DNA of 64,000 bases from Opisthorchis felineus (taxonomy: Eukaryota; Platyhelminthes; Trematoda; Opisthorchiida; Opisthorchiidae), in the NCBI GenBank assembly GCA_004794785.1, contig SJOL01006418.1:34008-98007 (forward strand), written 5' to 3'. Shown here piece by piece: positions 48,231 through 60,509 of this stretch. The translations under genes and the position numbers were made by a program. Under the pieces are notes generated by a model that worked only from the letters and a program-made list of their open reading frames with translations, searched no databases and had not been told where the DNA came from. Within the stretch, counting starts at the first letter, position 1, and each line of letters starts with the position of its first letter.

Positions 48231-50539
48231 CTTTTGATACTTACTTAATTTCAGTTCTGACGGACTAAACCCTCAAATTGGCCTGTCACATTGAATTGGA
48301 CTAAGTGATAATAAATACAATTGTACCAGTATTGGCTAAGTGTGACGATTTGAGATAATAAACACTGCGACTATGATCCTATTTTGAATGTTTCACTTTG
48401 CTACTGAAATTCAGTGAAATCATTCTTGGATAGCCAGAATGTTTACCATGAAATGCCACCAATGTTCACTGGGAAATATGATTGGATTCATTCGAGATTT
48501 TGATAGTCTTCAGCTGCACGTGAAATGATTCGGTTTTCCGAGCAATGCCTACAAATGCCTTTCCAAAAATAAAAAGACTCGAATGCCGCGTGCGAATCTC
48601 ATTCCACTACAAGAAATCATACTTCGTTTTGTTTTTAATGTAAACTGAACAGGACGTATAACGGAAGTTCAACCTTGTCACATCTAGTTCATTTATGTTG
48701 TCGTGGGAACAACGAAGTCTAGATGGGTGGTTCACGGAACTTACTTGCAGCTGGTCCCTTAATCCTAGGTGTTTCGCATAGTTTACGACGCTATAGGACT
48801 CCAGTGACAATCAATCGGGGATTTATGTGAAACAAGCAGGCTATGTACATATACAAGTAAGGAGGGTATACAAATATCTGCCACAGGGTCACTGAGAGAT
48901 GCTCCGTATTATTTCTGGGGGGAAAGACCACAAGTGAATCAAAACCGGAGTGACATAAGTATTCAAAAGAATGATACGTAATTAAGAATACGCGCGAAGC
49001 CTTATTTCAGATAATTTAATGGTAGGTGGCGCAGTTAGTGAACAAAATATACGCCACTGATGCTGATGATTGTTTGAATTGACGTTCTTGTTGGCACAGT
49101 CTAGTGTTCAAATATCTAACTGTCCAGTATATTTGCATGTGCTCTACTGGAGTGTGGTGAAATATCACACTGAAACCTGAAGAAATTCCCTCTCCTCTAC
49201 ATCGGTACCAATGAAGTGGATGCAGCACCATATTCGGCTTGCAGCAAACCTTCTGTGACTCTCCAGCTATGCGAAGGCGCCTCGTGGTTTGACCACTTTT
49301 GACCCGCAAATTTAATTCGGATGCCAGCCATTTAATGATGTTGGTGGTGAGAAAATCAGCATCATCACATTTTGTTGAATAAGTGTGTCTTGAGAGAAGG
49401 GTAGCCTAGTTTTACTTCCGGTGTGGCTCCGGGAGTTTTGTAAATCTTTTCCCAAGGCAAAGCACCAGAGCTTATCAGAAACGCCATGTTGTATAACTAC
49501 GATAAATCCACTTGTTCATATGTCATAGCATCCCCCAGTACCAACAAAATTCGCCAGCATCTAGCGGACCATACCGCACCTCTACATGGGGGCACGCACG
49601 CATAGGGGAAACAGCCAGTTTACCAGTGGTTTACAGATTATTCTGATACCTGGATATCATTACGCTACGAGAATAGAGTGGAGCGCCCTGAATCCTACTT
49701 ATTCAGGACGAACCGAGTTACTGTGAGCGATTTTCATTTTGCTACACCTGTGCTTTGACAGTAGGGTGATAAAACTACTGACAATTAATCGAAATGGCTT
49801 GCCTTTCGCCTACATTATCAATAATGCTTACCGTAGCAATGAAAGAAACAGCGAAAAGCAGCAGTGCCCGCGCCAAAATTGAGAAAAGTTAGAATGAAAG
49901 CTCAATTTTCGAAAGGAAGGTGGTTAGTGTGGAGAAATGCTTTGTACGGATCCACAGGGAATTAACGGTGTGGGTGACTAACGATCTTTTTCAACGCAAT
50001 GTTTTTTCGCGACCCAGTTGTGGTGCCAATTCTTTACAGTGGTATGTAACCTTATCATAATTAAAAGGCAAAGCTTTTATGACCCTGTTTTATTCTGACC
50101 TGACCTTTGTCTGGGTGAAATATCAGCCAAGAAACAGTACAATTCTTCCCAATAGTGTTTTTTATAAGACTAAAGTGCTGCACTGCTACATTTTATTTTT
50201 ACCCTTGGATGCTTTTATTCACCGTAAACAGAAGGTCAAAATATGTTTGGGTGAGTTCAAGAAACACGTATTATTTCCGGGGTAGTATAATATTTCGTAA
50301 GTCCGTGTTTGTATGCAATTGGCGCAACAAATAAGAAGATTTAGTTACTAACCAGTTCACATAGTGCAGCAGGCAAATTAGAGGATCGAACTACCACTCA
50401 GCTTTTATCCACCAGACAGGGAAGGCTTGGGACAAATGAGCCAAACTTGATTAGTAACACGGTAAAATGCTCTGGACTTGTAAAAATTAAAATACCATCA
50501 ACAAGACGCACGTAAAACGCGGTTCTACGATGTGTTCAG
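48231..50539. other. no gene recognised
   Basis: Only short ORFs occur. The part next to 50540 could contain the rest of the Penelope-like RT, but I could not identify motifs in it. Confidence 0.4.
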
Positions 50540-51060
50540 CGAGTGTTCTTCCAACTATACCCATAAAAGTTAGGCCAAACTACTTCCCCTCGCAACACCA
50601 ACAGTTTTTCCAAAAAATAATTAGTAACCTTCAGAAGTGAATCGCACATCTTCCCTATATAAAATGGCATTTTCATAGAGATATTCCACAGAGTGAGAGA
50701 TAAGTACATTATGAAAAACACTGAAGTCGTGCGGATATTTGGCGGCTTGTTGAAGACGGGAATCAGTAAAAGGAGAGGCAGCGTCCACAGTACACATCAG
50801 CTGTACCCTCACTGAGGAATTTTCAAGAGATTCCGACAGTTGAAATAAGTCTTTCAAGCCAAAACGTTTCATACGTTGTCGAATAGGCCTTAACCTGCCC
50901 AATAACCGGTGGGCAATCTTATGACAGGCTGAGTCCTGCATACATAGGGTTGGCTGCAGCGAATATTTATCTCTGTGCCCTTTCGTTGAGCCCCGAATAT
51001 TGGTTGTCCGTGTTCCGACTAGCTTACGGATAAAGTTGTGCGCAACCACAGCCTATGGAG
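50540..51060 (-). pseudogene. Penelope-like element reverse transcriptase fragment
   Basis: The minus frame at 50621-51049 reads SLQPTLCMQDSACHKIAHRL, GLKDLFQLSESLE, then CTVDAASPFTDSRLQQ, which aligns with the MCSFDVVSLFTNVPL block of Penelope-like RTs. After a stop, GKTVGVARGSSLA near 50580 corresponds to the DGVAMGSPLGP block. The catalytic Asp motif is altered and stops are present. Penelope-like RTs are normally coupled to a GIY-YIG endonuclease, which I do not find here. Confidence 0.65.
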
Positions 51061-54000
51061 GTTACCATAATCAGCAGCCTTTTTTAACATCCACTCGTCT
51101 TTGAGTATCGGATTCATTTTTCTCTTCTCCTCTTCGCTTGGCACCATAAAACCCTACGAAACGCGTTTCGGGTTTAAGCAGCCCGAGCTGTTTCATCTGT
51201 TTTAGTTTTTTAATGACAGTGTGAGTTTCTACGGTTGGGCGGAATTTTTGGCGGGTTGACGTTGGTAGCTAATGGTGATCAAGGTCTTGAAACTTTGGTC
51301 GAAACTATCCGGCATCGTAAAAGGTAGCTGTCACACAGAGAAATTTCCCGGAATTAGATTAGTTTTATTTTTGGGCGATAAAGGGGACGCATGCTAACGG
51401 GACGATCGTAAGGGTTATTTCGAGCGCACTTCCGAGGTGTGCCCTCCGTTACAGAGAATCTTTATGTGATCACAATGGGTTAATGATATAGTTACTCTGT
51501 TAAACGCTACCGTCAGCTTTTCTGAAATCAGCGGTAAGTTGGCCCCTGTTTTATTAGTATTGCACTAGGCAAATCCGTCGAAAATTAAAGGAGACTTTTC
51601 ATCGTTGGCTTATTGTTTAATTTTGTTGGATGATTGTTGAGCGCCAATAACATAGATGGTAATATTCTTACACGAATCTTCCGTCTCTGCTCGATACTTA
51701 AACTAACTCTGAGCATTTAATAGGCATGTCATCTATCTATCGAACACTTTCACTTCGTGTATAGCGGTTTGCATTGATTGCACCTGACAGAATTAAACAA
51801 ACGGGACACACGAGGCCAGGTTGCTGTTCGGGGTAGTTTTCACTATGTTAATAGTCTTTCCACACCAGTTAAAAAACGCTCAACTTTTGAGTGATGATTT
51901 GGTTGTGCGTATATTGATGCACGATTTTTGTCAATTACACTCCTACATACGACGTGTGAATTCGTCTGACATTACTGACACGTTCCATGCAGAATTGATT
52001 AGCTGGCCAAAGTACCGAAATGATAAGTTTAACAATCTATTTAGGCTTCACTAATAGAGACGGCATCTGATTTCAGCGCTGCCAGGGTTTTATGACTTGT
52101 TCTAGCATCTTGACCCCTTGAATTTGACTGTGTGCAGTATTTTCCAGAATAAATCATTACACTAGAGGCCAGGCAGTGTTTCTAGTTGGTTGCATTTTTG
52201 TGAGGGAAATACTGATCCGAAGATAGACATTATCGGAAGAAAGAAGAGACCAGTAGCTTCCTTTCTTTGGATGGGTTGCTGGCTTTGACTGAGTTTCTCA
52301 ATGTCCAATGGATGATTTCCATATCTTATTTGGTTTGAACAATAGTTTGTCTTTAGTTTTGCCAAGTTAGGGATGAACGGAAGTTAGGGAAGTTTTAGTA
52401 CAAATGTGGTCGGATCCTAAAATCTCTACCGCACGAATTAATTTATTCTTATTGGGACCCATCGGGTGAGTGAACAGGAATCGACCACTGGAATTTTTAA
52501 GCAAACTTAGGTCCTCATCCTCAGTTCTGCGAGTCTGTCGACTAGTTTCTGCAGCCTGTGAACTCGTTATTATGTGTGATCCTTGGACTAATCAGCAGCT
52601 GACCAATTCAGACATCTATCCGATTTTTTGGCGAGCACTCCGAATGTGTTAGCCTAATTTTCATCTATACTCCCGAAGGAACTGATACAGAGTATTCCTC
52701 GAAGTATTCCCACACTATGAACTGTGGTTCCGCTAAAAATGGAACCCTAATGGAACAGGTGAAAGTGTCCCTTTCTGGAAACAGGTTCTCATGTAGACCA
52801 GCTCAGTCAATTTACTAGGTTAATGTAAAATACATGAATGTTTCGATATCCTCATATTTGAGTTCGCTTGCTAAATAACTGTCTCACAGTGGAAATGAGT
52901 TGGGTATTGCGCTAGATCGTGGTGTTTTTTCTACGAAACTACTTATTTACTAAAGCAGAATTACTGTGGGACTCTTCTCACTTCTTGACCTCAGTCCCCC
53001 TCGAATGACCGCTTTCTACAACACAGTCTGCTTACGATCCATTGGTCGTTATGTTTTGTTAGGTAAAAGTGATATAAGTACAAGACGACTGGATTCGAAC
53101 TCGTCGTTGATTTGTTGATCTACCAAACAGATGGGAGCCTTCATTAGATGCAAACGGCCCGAATTTTTTAAAGGTTAGTAGTTTTCTCACACATGCAGAG
53201 TCCATGCCAGATGAACCACGAGACATACCATTTCACACAGACTTCACAGATCGGTGGATGTACAAATACACAGGGCAGTTGCATTTGGGAAAAAATGCCA
53301 CACTGAACACAAGAGAAAACCGTGTTGGAATGATGACAAACTTTGGACAGATACTGTGGACAGCCTACTTAGAATGCACAACTGTCTAGACAGATGGTCC
53401 GTCTTAGTTGGATTGTGGTACTTCACCCAGGTCGACAGGAAATATTACCAGCTTTTCCAAAGACTGAAATATTTGGCCATCACTTATAAACCCAAGAAAG
53501 AAACAAATGCTCCCGACGAAGAATGGTCTCATTATGGCGTGCCTTACTGGACTGAGCCAATGCGCGTTGTGATCCCTAATGTTCCCAGTCGGCGTTTTCA
53601 TTTGACATTTGTGCCAAAATCTGAGGCTTTTGAATTATATTTAACAATTTTTGCACTTTAGTGTAAATCGCGAAAAAGTTGAAAGGCCTAGTTTTGGTGC
53701 GGCCAAACACCATTTGGTAATCAGTAAATGCCATGAATTGCCTGTGCAAAGGCTAGTCCATGTAACAGTTTCAAGGAACTTCAAGACATCGAAATATTCC
53801 CTTTAGAGTGACTACCCACAAAACTGACCAGCAGTCTCGGAGAGCCAACTGCTTCTACTTTTTGTCTTTCGTGAAGCTCAGAATAATGTTGTTGCCAACT
53901 ACTACCGCCCCCTTGTGTCTTGGTGTGTCAACTTAGACGATTTCATCGCTCACTCAAAGGAACGAATGCCTCAAGAAACAACAGTAGGAGATATCTCGAG

Positions 54001-55329
54001 TATTCCGTCAAGTGCCTCTCACATGTTGTTCCTTGTTACGACAGGAAAAGCAGGAAAAGTAATAATACGAATGACCAGAAAGTCAAGTAAAAGTTTCAAG
54101 GTCAGTATGACAATAAAATAATAGTCCGGTCGTGGCACATGCTCACGAGCATGTGGAAGAGTTGGAATAAGCAACATTTGAGATGAAGTGAATCAGATGG
54201 TCAGAGTGCTGGGGTGGCAAATGAAATTTTAAAAATGCCACTCTAAGACGTTAGCTAGGAATAGATGGAATACGAGCAAGGTGTTTGCTTGTCTGAATAC
54301 AGTCTGGATTTTGTTTGTTCTCTATGTACGACGACTGGCTGGCTGATTCTAATTATTCCGGCGTAATCGTGTCCAGAAGTCTTCATGTTTGTAAACATGT
54401 CGTTTTGGGGCTGCCAACTTCATTCGGATTCGCTGCTCCACCGATTGTGTTACAAACAGATAGAGCTTCGTAATCGCCAGCCCCAGTTGAAGATCGTTTC
54501 TGGTCGAAATCAGATGTAGCGAAATCAGCATGTCCACAGGAGCTGGGATAGAGCGAATCAGAACCACCTCGACTTGACCAACATGGGATGGACTTCTCCG
54601 CAGCTATGGAGGTGGGAAAGTAAATAAGCATGTGGAAAACCACCTATGTTGATTGCAAACATACTCAGCAGTTTTTTATGAAGGTGAGAGATTGCGGTAA
54701 TCACCAAATAGGAAGGGTTTTTTATTATGCGATTTATCGTTCCCCAACAGTTGCGCGATTCATCGAAAAACTTCAGCCTGAATGACAAAAATGGTTACAG
54801 AGCTAGAAACTTTTGTTTGGATAGCTTTGCTCTCGACGAATCACTGTAACGTTATGATCTGTACACTTTCGCCTGCCAATATCTTGTTATTCACAGGTGC
54901 AGGAAGTCCATTATTTCTTGTGCATTTTAAAAATACTTGTATCCAAGCTTACATGATGCTTGAAAGGGCTTCAAATACCTTTTAAAAAGGGACGACGAAA
55001 TGCTTCGATTGTCTGAACATTTATGGATACATCCTCAAATTTAGAGAGGGGCGGTGCCATACCTGGTGTCACCAGCGGGAAACAGCTGGATAAGCAGTCA
55101 GACAAGCAACACTACACCAAGCTCAGGTCAAATATCGTTAGGGTTTGAGGGACTAGTCAACGCTGACTTGAACTTGATCTCCTTACCAATAGGTATGAAT
55201 CCGTACTACCTCTTCTTTACTGACGGGACCGACTTGTTTTGTCACTCGTGTGTGTGGCCATTCATTTCAGTGACCGGTTATGGGTTCCACAAAACTAAAT
55301 TATACTTGTATAGACGTAATACAGTGCCC
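51061..55329. other. no gene recognised; one unexplained ORF
   Basis: A + strand ORF at 53254-53661 (135 codons, Trp- and Tyr-rich, with WSHYGVPYWTEPMR) and an overlapping ORF at 53204-53389 look more protein-like than most but match no family I know. A B-box-like gagttcgaatcc on the minus strand near 53090-53101 is an isolated tRNA-like signal. Other ORFs (54349-54788 minus, 55054-55455 plus) are probably chance. Confidence 0.4.
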
Positions 55330-55423
55330 ACAAGGTTGCTGAAAACTTGTCGACAGCCCGCGACCGGTTTTGCCTTTTTTGAGGCTCATAAGGTAGGCGC
55401 AGTCCCTGAGTTTCCGTCAACCT
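55330..55423 (-). ncRNA. hammerhead-ribozyme repeat, copy 6
   Basis: On the minus strand: helix I GGAAACTC with ..AAGTTTTC, CTTATGA in place of CTGATGA (complement of 55386-55392), a perfect helix II GCCT..AGGC, AAAAC for GAAAC (55367-55371) and an intact GTC (55352-55354). Two core changes predict loss of cleavage. Helix II and III sequence help define the family consensus. Confidence 0.62.
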
Positions 55424-58400
55424 TAAGTTCCACTTTCTTGGAAACATTCCGCTAATGATGAAGAAGCGCTAAGGCTGTTATCAGCGAAAATGCTACGTTT
55501 GGTCAGCTATTAGATTAAGGATTTTCTATCGCTTGATTACCCTATAAGTCTAAAAGTCCAATGGGACTAGATTTTCCCACTTTTCCGTGCTGTTAATGTA
55601 GCTGTGAAACGAAGCTGCAGGTAATCTTGAGGACTGCATCCAAAATCCAAAAAAGCCCTCTGCCTCATTTATAGAAGAGGTTTGTTTCAATGCTCGAATC
55701 AAAGTCTTATATACCGAGAAGCATGCAACATGTGACTCCGCAGAAGGAAATTAGGAAAATTACGAAGCGTCTGACACCTGTGGCTAGATTGCACTCTCCA
55801 GGATGATAACCAAGTGACACTTCCCATACCTGGCTGAGGGCGCTTAAGGATAGGGCATCAAGCCTAACTCAACAGTTCGTGCTGTCAGTTTCTACCCACT
55901 TCTTTTTGACTCAATGTCAAACGAATAGGCACCCTGAATGTCTGTGGTAAGCACTAGGCACTAGGCCAATCCTTATCCAGTTCTGGTCTTCTCTACCTAT
56001 CAAGTAAACTAGAGTGAATCATGTCGTTGCTGCCAGGGACGATGAAATGGTACTGATAATGAAGCAGGTATCAAAACCTGATTTTTCGTTTTGTTGTAAT
56101 TCTTTATCTAGAGTCATGCCGGTGAGTAACCTACGGATCTGTATTAGTCTACATCCATTTCTTATTTATTTTAGATTAGAGGTTTTATTCCTAATGTCAC
56201 TGTTGTTTTTAGTATAATTCTCACTCGCAGGCTTATCAATAGGTACGTTCCTATAGCTTTCTTGACTAGTTGTTTCAACTGTAAGTTGTAAACCAGCCGA
56301 ATTGTTATGGCTTTTTACTCGTCTGGGATATCTGTTACTCCCTTCAGACCATCCAAATTACACCACGGAATCAACATAGCAGCTGATAAGAAATCACTTG
56401 ACACTGTTTATCTGCCTGTTATACCGGAGCATCACAGACAAGATCAGCATGTCTCAAATTCTGTGTAGTTGTAAAACTTCATAATGGTCCATGGAATGAC
56501 CGACGGAACGTCGCACGTTTTGTCAGGCATCCTAGTGTTACGACCAATCCCGCGTGGATGTCAGTCAAGAATTGGATGGCCTAATGCGAAAGTAAACAAC
56601 CACTTGACAATCCAGACCCTCAACTAATCCTCTACATTTATAGGTTTGCTGACTCATTCCAACCTGTTGCACTTAAGATTGGCATTCGTAAACATTCCTG
56701 CTTTACTGACCTTCCTAATCTGTCGGTTATAGATAATCGATTGCCGCTTTCCGCGTCGTGTCGCATCATGTGGAATTTTTTCATGCAAGCGCGCATGACG
56801 CGAAGGTGCTTTCGGTGACTATGCGGCGGTACGTAAATGCATGTGCGGTGAGCATGTGTGTTTCTGAAAGCCATTAAAAGCATTGAAGACGGGCAAGAGG
56901 TGCTGTCACTTTCTCGGGTAATTTTTGCTGTGGCCCCTTCGAAACCTAGCCTTAGAAACGCTCAATCACTAAGACTATGGATTGTTTCAAAAGGGTTTCG
57001 TAGGAGCTCGTGGGCTATCTCTATGACACGAACAGCTCCACGTTAAGGGGTGTCAGACAACAAACATTTCCATAGTTTAGACTATCCGGTGGTATCTTTG
57101 GTAGCACCTATATCATTCACCGGTAATCGAAGTGTACTTTCAGTCAATAGGTAATCAGCTTTTCGGATTTATACATTTCCGGTTATTCGTCATCGTCATC
57201 AGACTTTTCAAAGGTATTGATCAGCATGAAAATAGCCAAGTTGGTAGTTCAACAGGATTGTACTGATGTACTGGCATGTTCGATTGGCGACATGGCAAAC
57301 CTAACCCATCCTCATGTTGTGAGAAGCGAGCATACTCCAATTGAGAGTCTGCAGCAAAATATTTTGCCTCTTATGATTCAACTGATGGTTATCCAAAAGA
57401 AGTCACCCATAGGATAGGTGAAACATACCCTCCTCTTGTGCTCCCTTTTGGGAATATTGTGTACCATGCCTATGAAAGGAAGAAGTACAGCAATCATATT
57501 TGTAAAATAAATTAGTACTTTCCTTGGAAAACTTATAAGATCACACGAAGGAGAACGAAACAGGCAGTACGCCTTCCAAATTTCTCAAGAATCTTGAGAA
57601 TAGGGTCAAGTGTGTACTAAATTAGGGAATTTTATTTCTGCGCACACGAAGACTGCCTAGTACACTTTCATCCTATCGAGGTTCTAACACAGTCGCCAAA
57701 AAGCGGCTTTCAGCCAATCAGAACAATGCAGAAATTTATATGCCGAATGCAAGTTATGTTTGTGGAACTACGGTATTATCTGAAGCATAGATTTCCGTGA
57801 AAGAAAGCCAATTCATGCAAAGCCTCCTCTCATTAATACAAGAACATTAAGGATAAGCTGAATCGTTTGTTCGAATGGGAACCGCAGTATGTGGGAAAAG
57901 AAAGGCATGCAAAAAACCAAGGTCGAAAGTTATATGTCTTCCCATGGCCCAGCATGACTGCGGGGATTAGAACGAATCGCTGGTGTACAACAGTTTTTTT
58001 ACAGTGCACCTGTTTGACATGCTGTTGCAAAAAGTGATGAACTCTGACCTCTGTAATTTACTATGGACACAAAAGTTGAGTGCATGATGGACCAAACATG
58101 CGTGTACAAATTGCCATTTTCAGTTATAATACGAGTATTGGTATGGATACACCATCGTATGTCGGAAACGCAAGCTCACCGTGATAGACTGGAATGAAGG
58201 GTTTCATGTGTTTAGTGAGCGTGGGTCAACGACAAAGCAGTATCTAGGCTGAAATCTGATTTCCTTTGTGACTGTTTGGTTCATTACTTTCTACAAAAAC
58301 GATGATTTCTCATTTTCCTCAAGAAAACGGATTAGGGCGAAAGGAGAGTCAAAGTTAGTGGAAAATAAGGGTTGGTGTGATGCAGAGGCGGACTTCGTCA

Positions 58401-60159
58401 GAGCCCATTAAGAAGCTCAAATGCAAATAATACAAGCTTAAAGGTTAACCTCAGGGAAGGAAGGCTTAATTCAGCAAAAAAAGAGTGGTCTCACATTTAC
58501 GGAGTATTTGGTTGCTCGGCTGGTAGAACACCTTTCCGTAAACGCAATGTCAGTTCTCAGCCCAAATGTTCGCCTTCTGTTTATACAGAATGAGTTAAGG
58601 CTTTACACTCACCACCGTATTCCTAAGGGACGGATTGGTGGCTGAAGTAATACGACTCACGATTCGAAAACTTAATGAACCAACTTCAATTACGTATAAG
58701 TTTCGCCACATAGAACAGCTGACAAACTGACCACCGATTTCTTTCGAGAACTTACTTGTGATTTGGCTGACAGCTTTTAAGATGCCCGTTTGACTGAAAA
58801 TTATATAATTTTTGTACGCTGAAAACGTCCAGGTGGCTATCTCTTATTCAAAAAAAGAAATTTCAAAGCGAATCTATAACAGTACATAGAATGCGAACCA
58901 GAATTCTTGCGCTATTGTTACAAGAAACCTAATCGGAAAAGACATTCGTACCCGAAAAGCCTGACCAACTTTGATCGGATTGCGTGTTCGTAAATCATTG
59001 GCGTAGTGTTGCCTCAAATCGACCCGGATCACACCATGCGGCATCGTCTTAGTATCTACTCGGGCAAGAACTTGTGGGATACGTGTGTTTTGATCGAGTT
59101 CTTTGAACATACTGTCAATTCGCTGTGGGCGTTCAGCGAAGCAGTTAGAATCACCGGGAACACAAGCATGTGCTGCGTCCAGGTCACATCTAGCAAAGAG
59201 CAGAAGATAAGCAGAAAAATTCATTCCAAATGGACTTCAGAGAACTTGTTTTAGATGCATAGTGGGACGAAATCCATGAAACACCCTGCCCAAAATGTAA
59301 ACCTGGGTATTTCAACACAGTGTTCTATTCCGTAACAATCACTCCACATGTGTAGCTCCACAAATTGAAGTAATTTACAGGGTTTCCATGTGTTTTCGAT
59401 AGGAAGTGATAGCTTTTGATAATTCACATAGCATTTTCTGACAAAGACCAATCCAGAGCACAAATATCGATCCAAATAAGACCAGAATGCAAGGTTCTCA
59501 TAGTGTGCTTCCTTTATAGTGCGACAACGAGTGGGTGCCTACCGCTCCCTTTGCTGCCGAGTTTGTATCAAAAGTGGCTTGAAGCCTAAGAATCTGGTTA
59601 TGAACTGTAGGGCACACAAAACCACAAGATGATATACGTCAGTCGAAAAATGCCAACACTTCAACTAAATCGAAAAATTCCACATGATATTTACGATTGA
59701 CTTTTGGAGGCAGACGTCGAAGACAATAAAAAAACTCCGTGCGGTACAAATAGTAATGAGTGCTATGAACTGCCCAACCCATCAGAACCACAGTTGGATT
59801 GGACTGTTTACGTACAAAGGGTGAGCTCTGTTTTTACTGAATTAGTTCATTTCGTGTATGTCTATAAGTGGCGCGATTTTCCTTCAAACTTTTCCAACGT
59901 TGTATAATGCGTTGGGTTCATGTACGTACGCAAACGGAGGCTAGTGCAAGCGAACGTTGTAGTAAAACTTTCTCAGCCTAACGTTATCCTTCTGTAGTGA
60001 AGAGAACATGCGAGTTGTTCGATGAACTCAGTTTGGCAAAGCTGAGACGGGAAAGACATAACGATGCAGGGACAGTTTTTTGGTGCTTACTTTCAGATTG
60101 TTTTGGGCGAGGTTGCATTTTGAAGTAGAATGTATATGTTCACTTGAAGGAAATTACTC
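55424..60159. other. no gene recognised
   Basis: Minus-strand ORFs at 58874-59224 (116 codons) and 56638-56883 have no motifs known to me. There is no coherent repeat structure. Confidence 0.45.
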
Positions 60160-60253
60160 ACAAGGTTGCTAAAATTCTTCGACAGCGCACACCTGGTTTC
60201 GCCTGTTTCCGGGGCTTCTCGGGTGGGCGCATTCCCCGAGTTTCTGTCAACCT
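60160..60253 (-). ncRNA. hammerhead-ribozyme repeat, copy 7
   Basis: On the minus strand: GAAACTCGGGG and AATGCGCCCAC lead to CCGAGAAG in place of CTGATGAG, then AGGCGAAACC (GAAAC complement 60196-60200) and CTGTCGAAGAATTTT with the GTC site. The CUGAUGA box is mutated, so activity is unlikely. Confidence 0.6.
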
Positions 60254-60309
60254 GATGTTTTACTTGAACCCAAATATTTCGAACTTCACCAAATCTTTCA
60301 AATTAATGC

Positions 60310-60453
60310 GCTGTGCAAGGGCCGCCTCATGTTTCAGTTGATACAATATTCGAGATATCGCAGTTTATTTTCAGAAAACTTACGAGTACAAGAAAACATA
60401 TTATGATATCTCGAATTTTGTATCAACTGAAACAGAGGCGGCCCATGTGCAGC
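60310..60453. repeat. 50-bp inverted repeat with 45-bp loop
   Basis: The left arm 60310-60359 (gctgtgcaagggccgcctca..gatatc) is the near-exact complement of the right arm 60405-60453 (gatatctcgaattttgtatc..gtgcagc). The arms are the same family as at 14104-14347 and 22417-22468. Hammerhead copy 7 lies 57 bp to the left, and a piece of the flank module (ctgaatctctggttcatgat on the minus strand) lies just to the right. Confidence 0.8.
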
Positions 60454-60509
60454 ACGTTTAGTTGAAGAGTATCATGAACCAGAGATTCAGCTGAGGTTTT
60501 TGCTAAAAT

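Noticed and set aside
53085..53145. tRNA-like B box on the minus strand
   Set aside because: Only a B-box match and a loose A-box resemblance; no cloverleaf pairing or repeated body seen.
58874..59224. 116-codon minus-strand ORF with charged composition
   Set aside because: No recognisable domain and within chance length.
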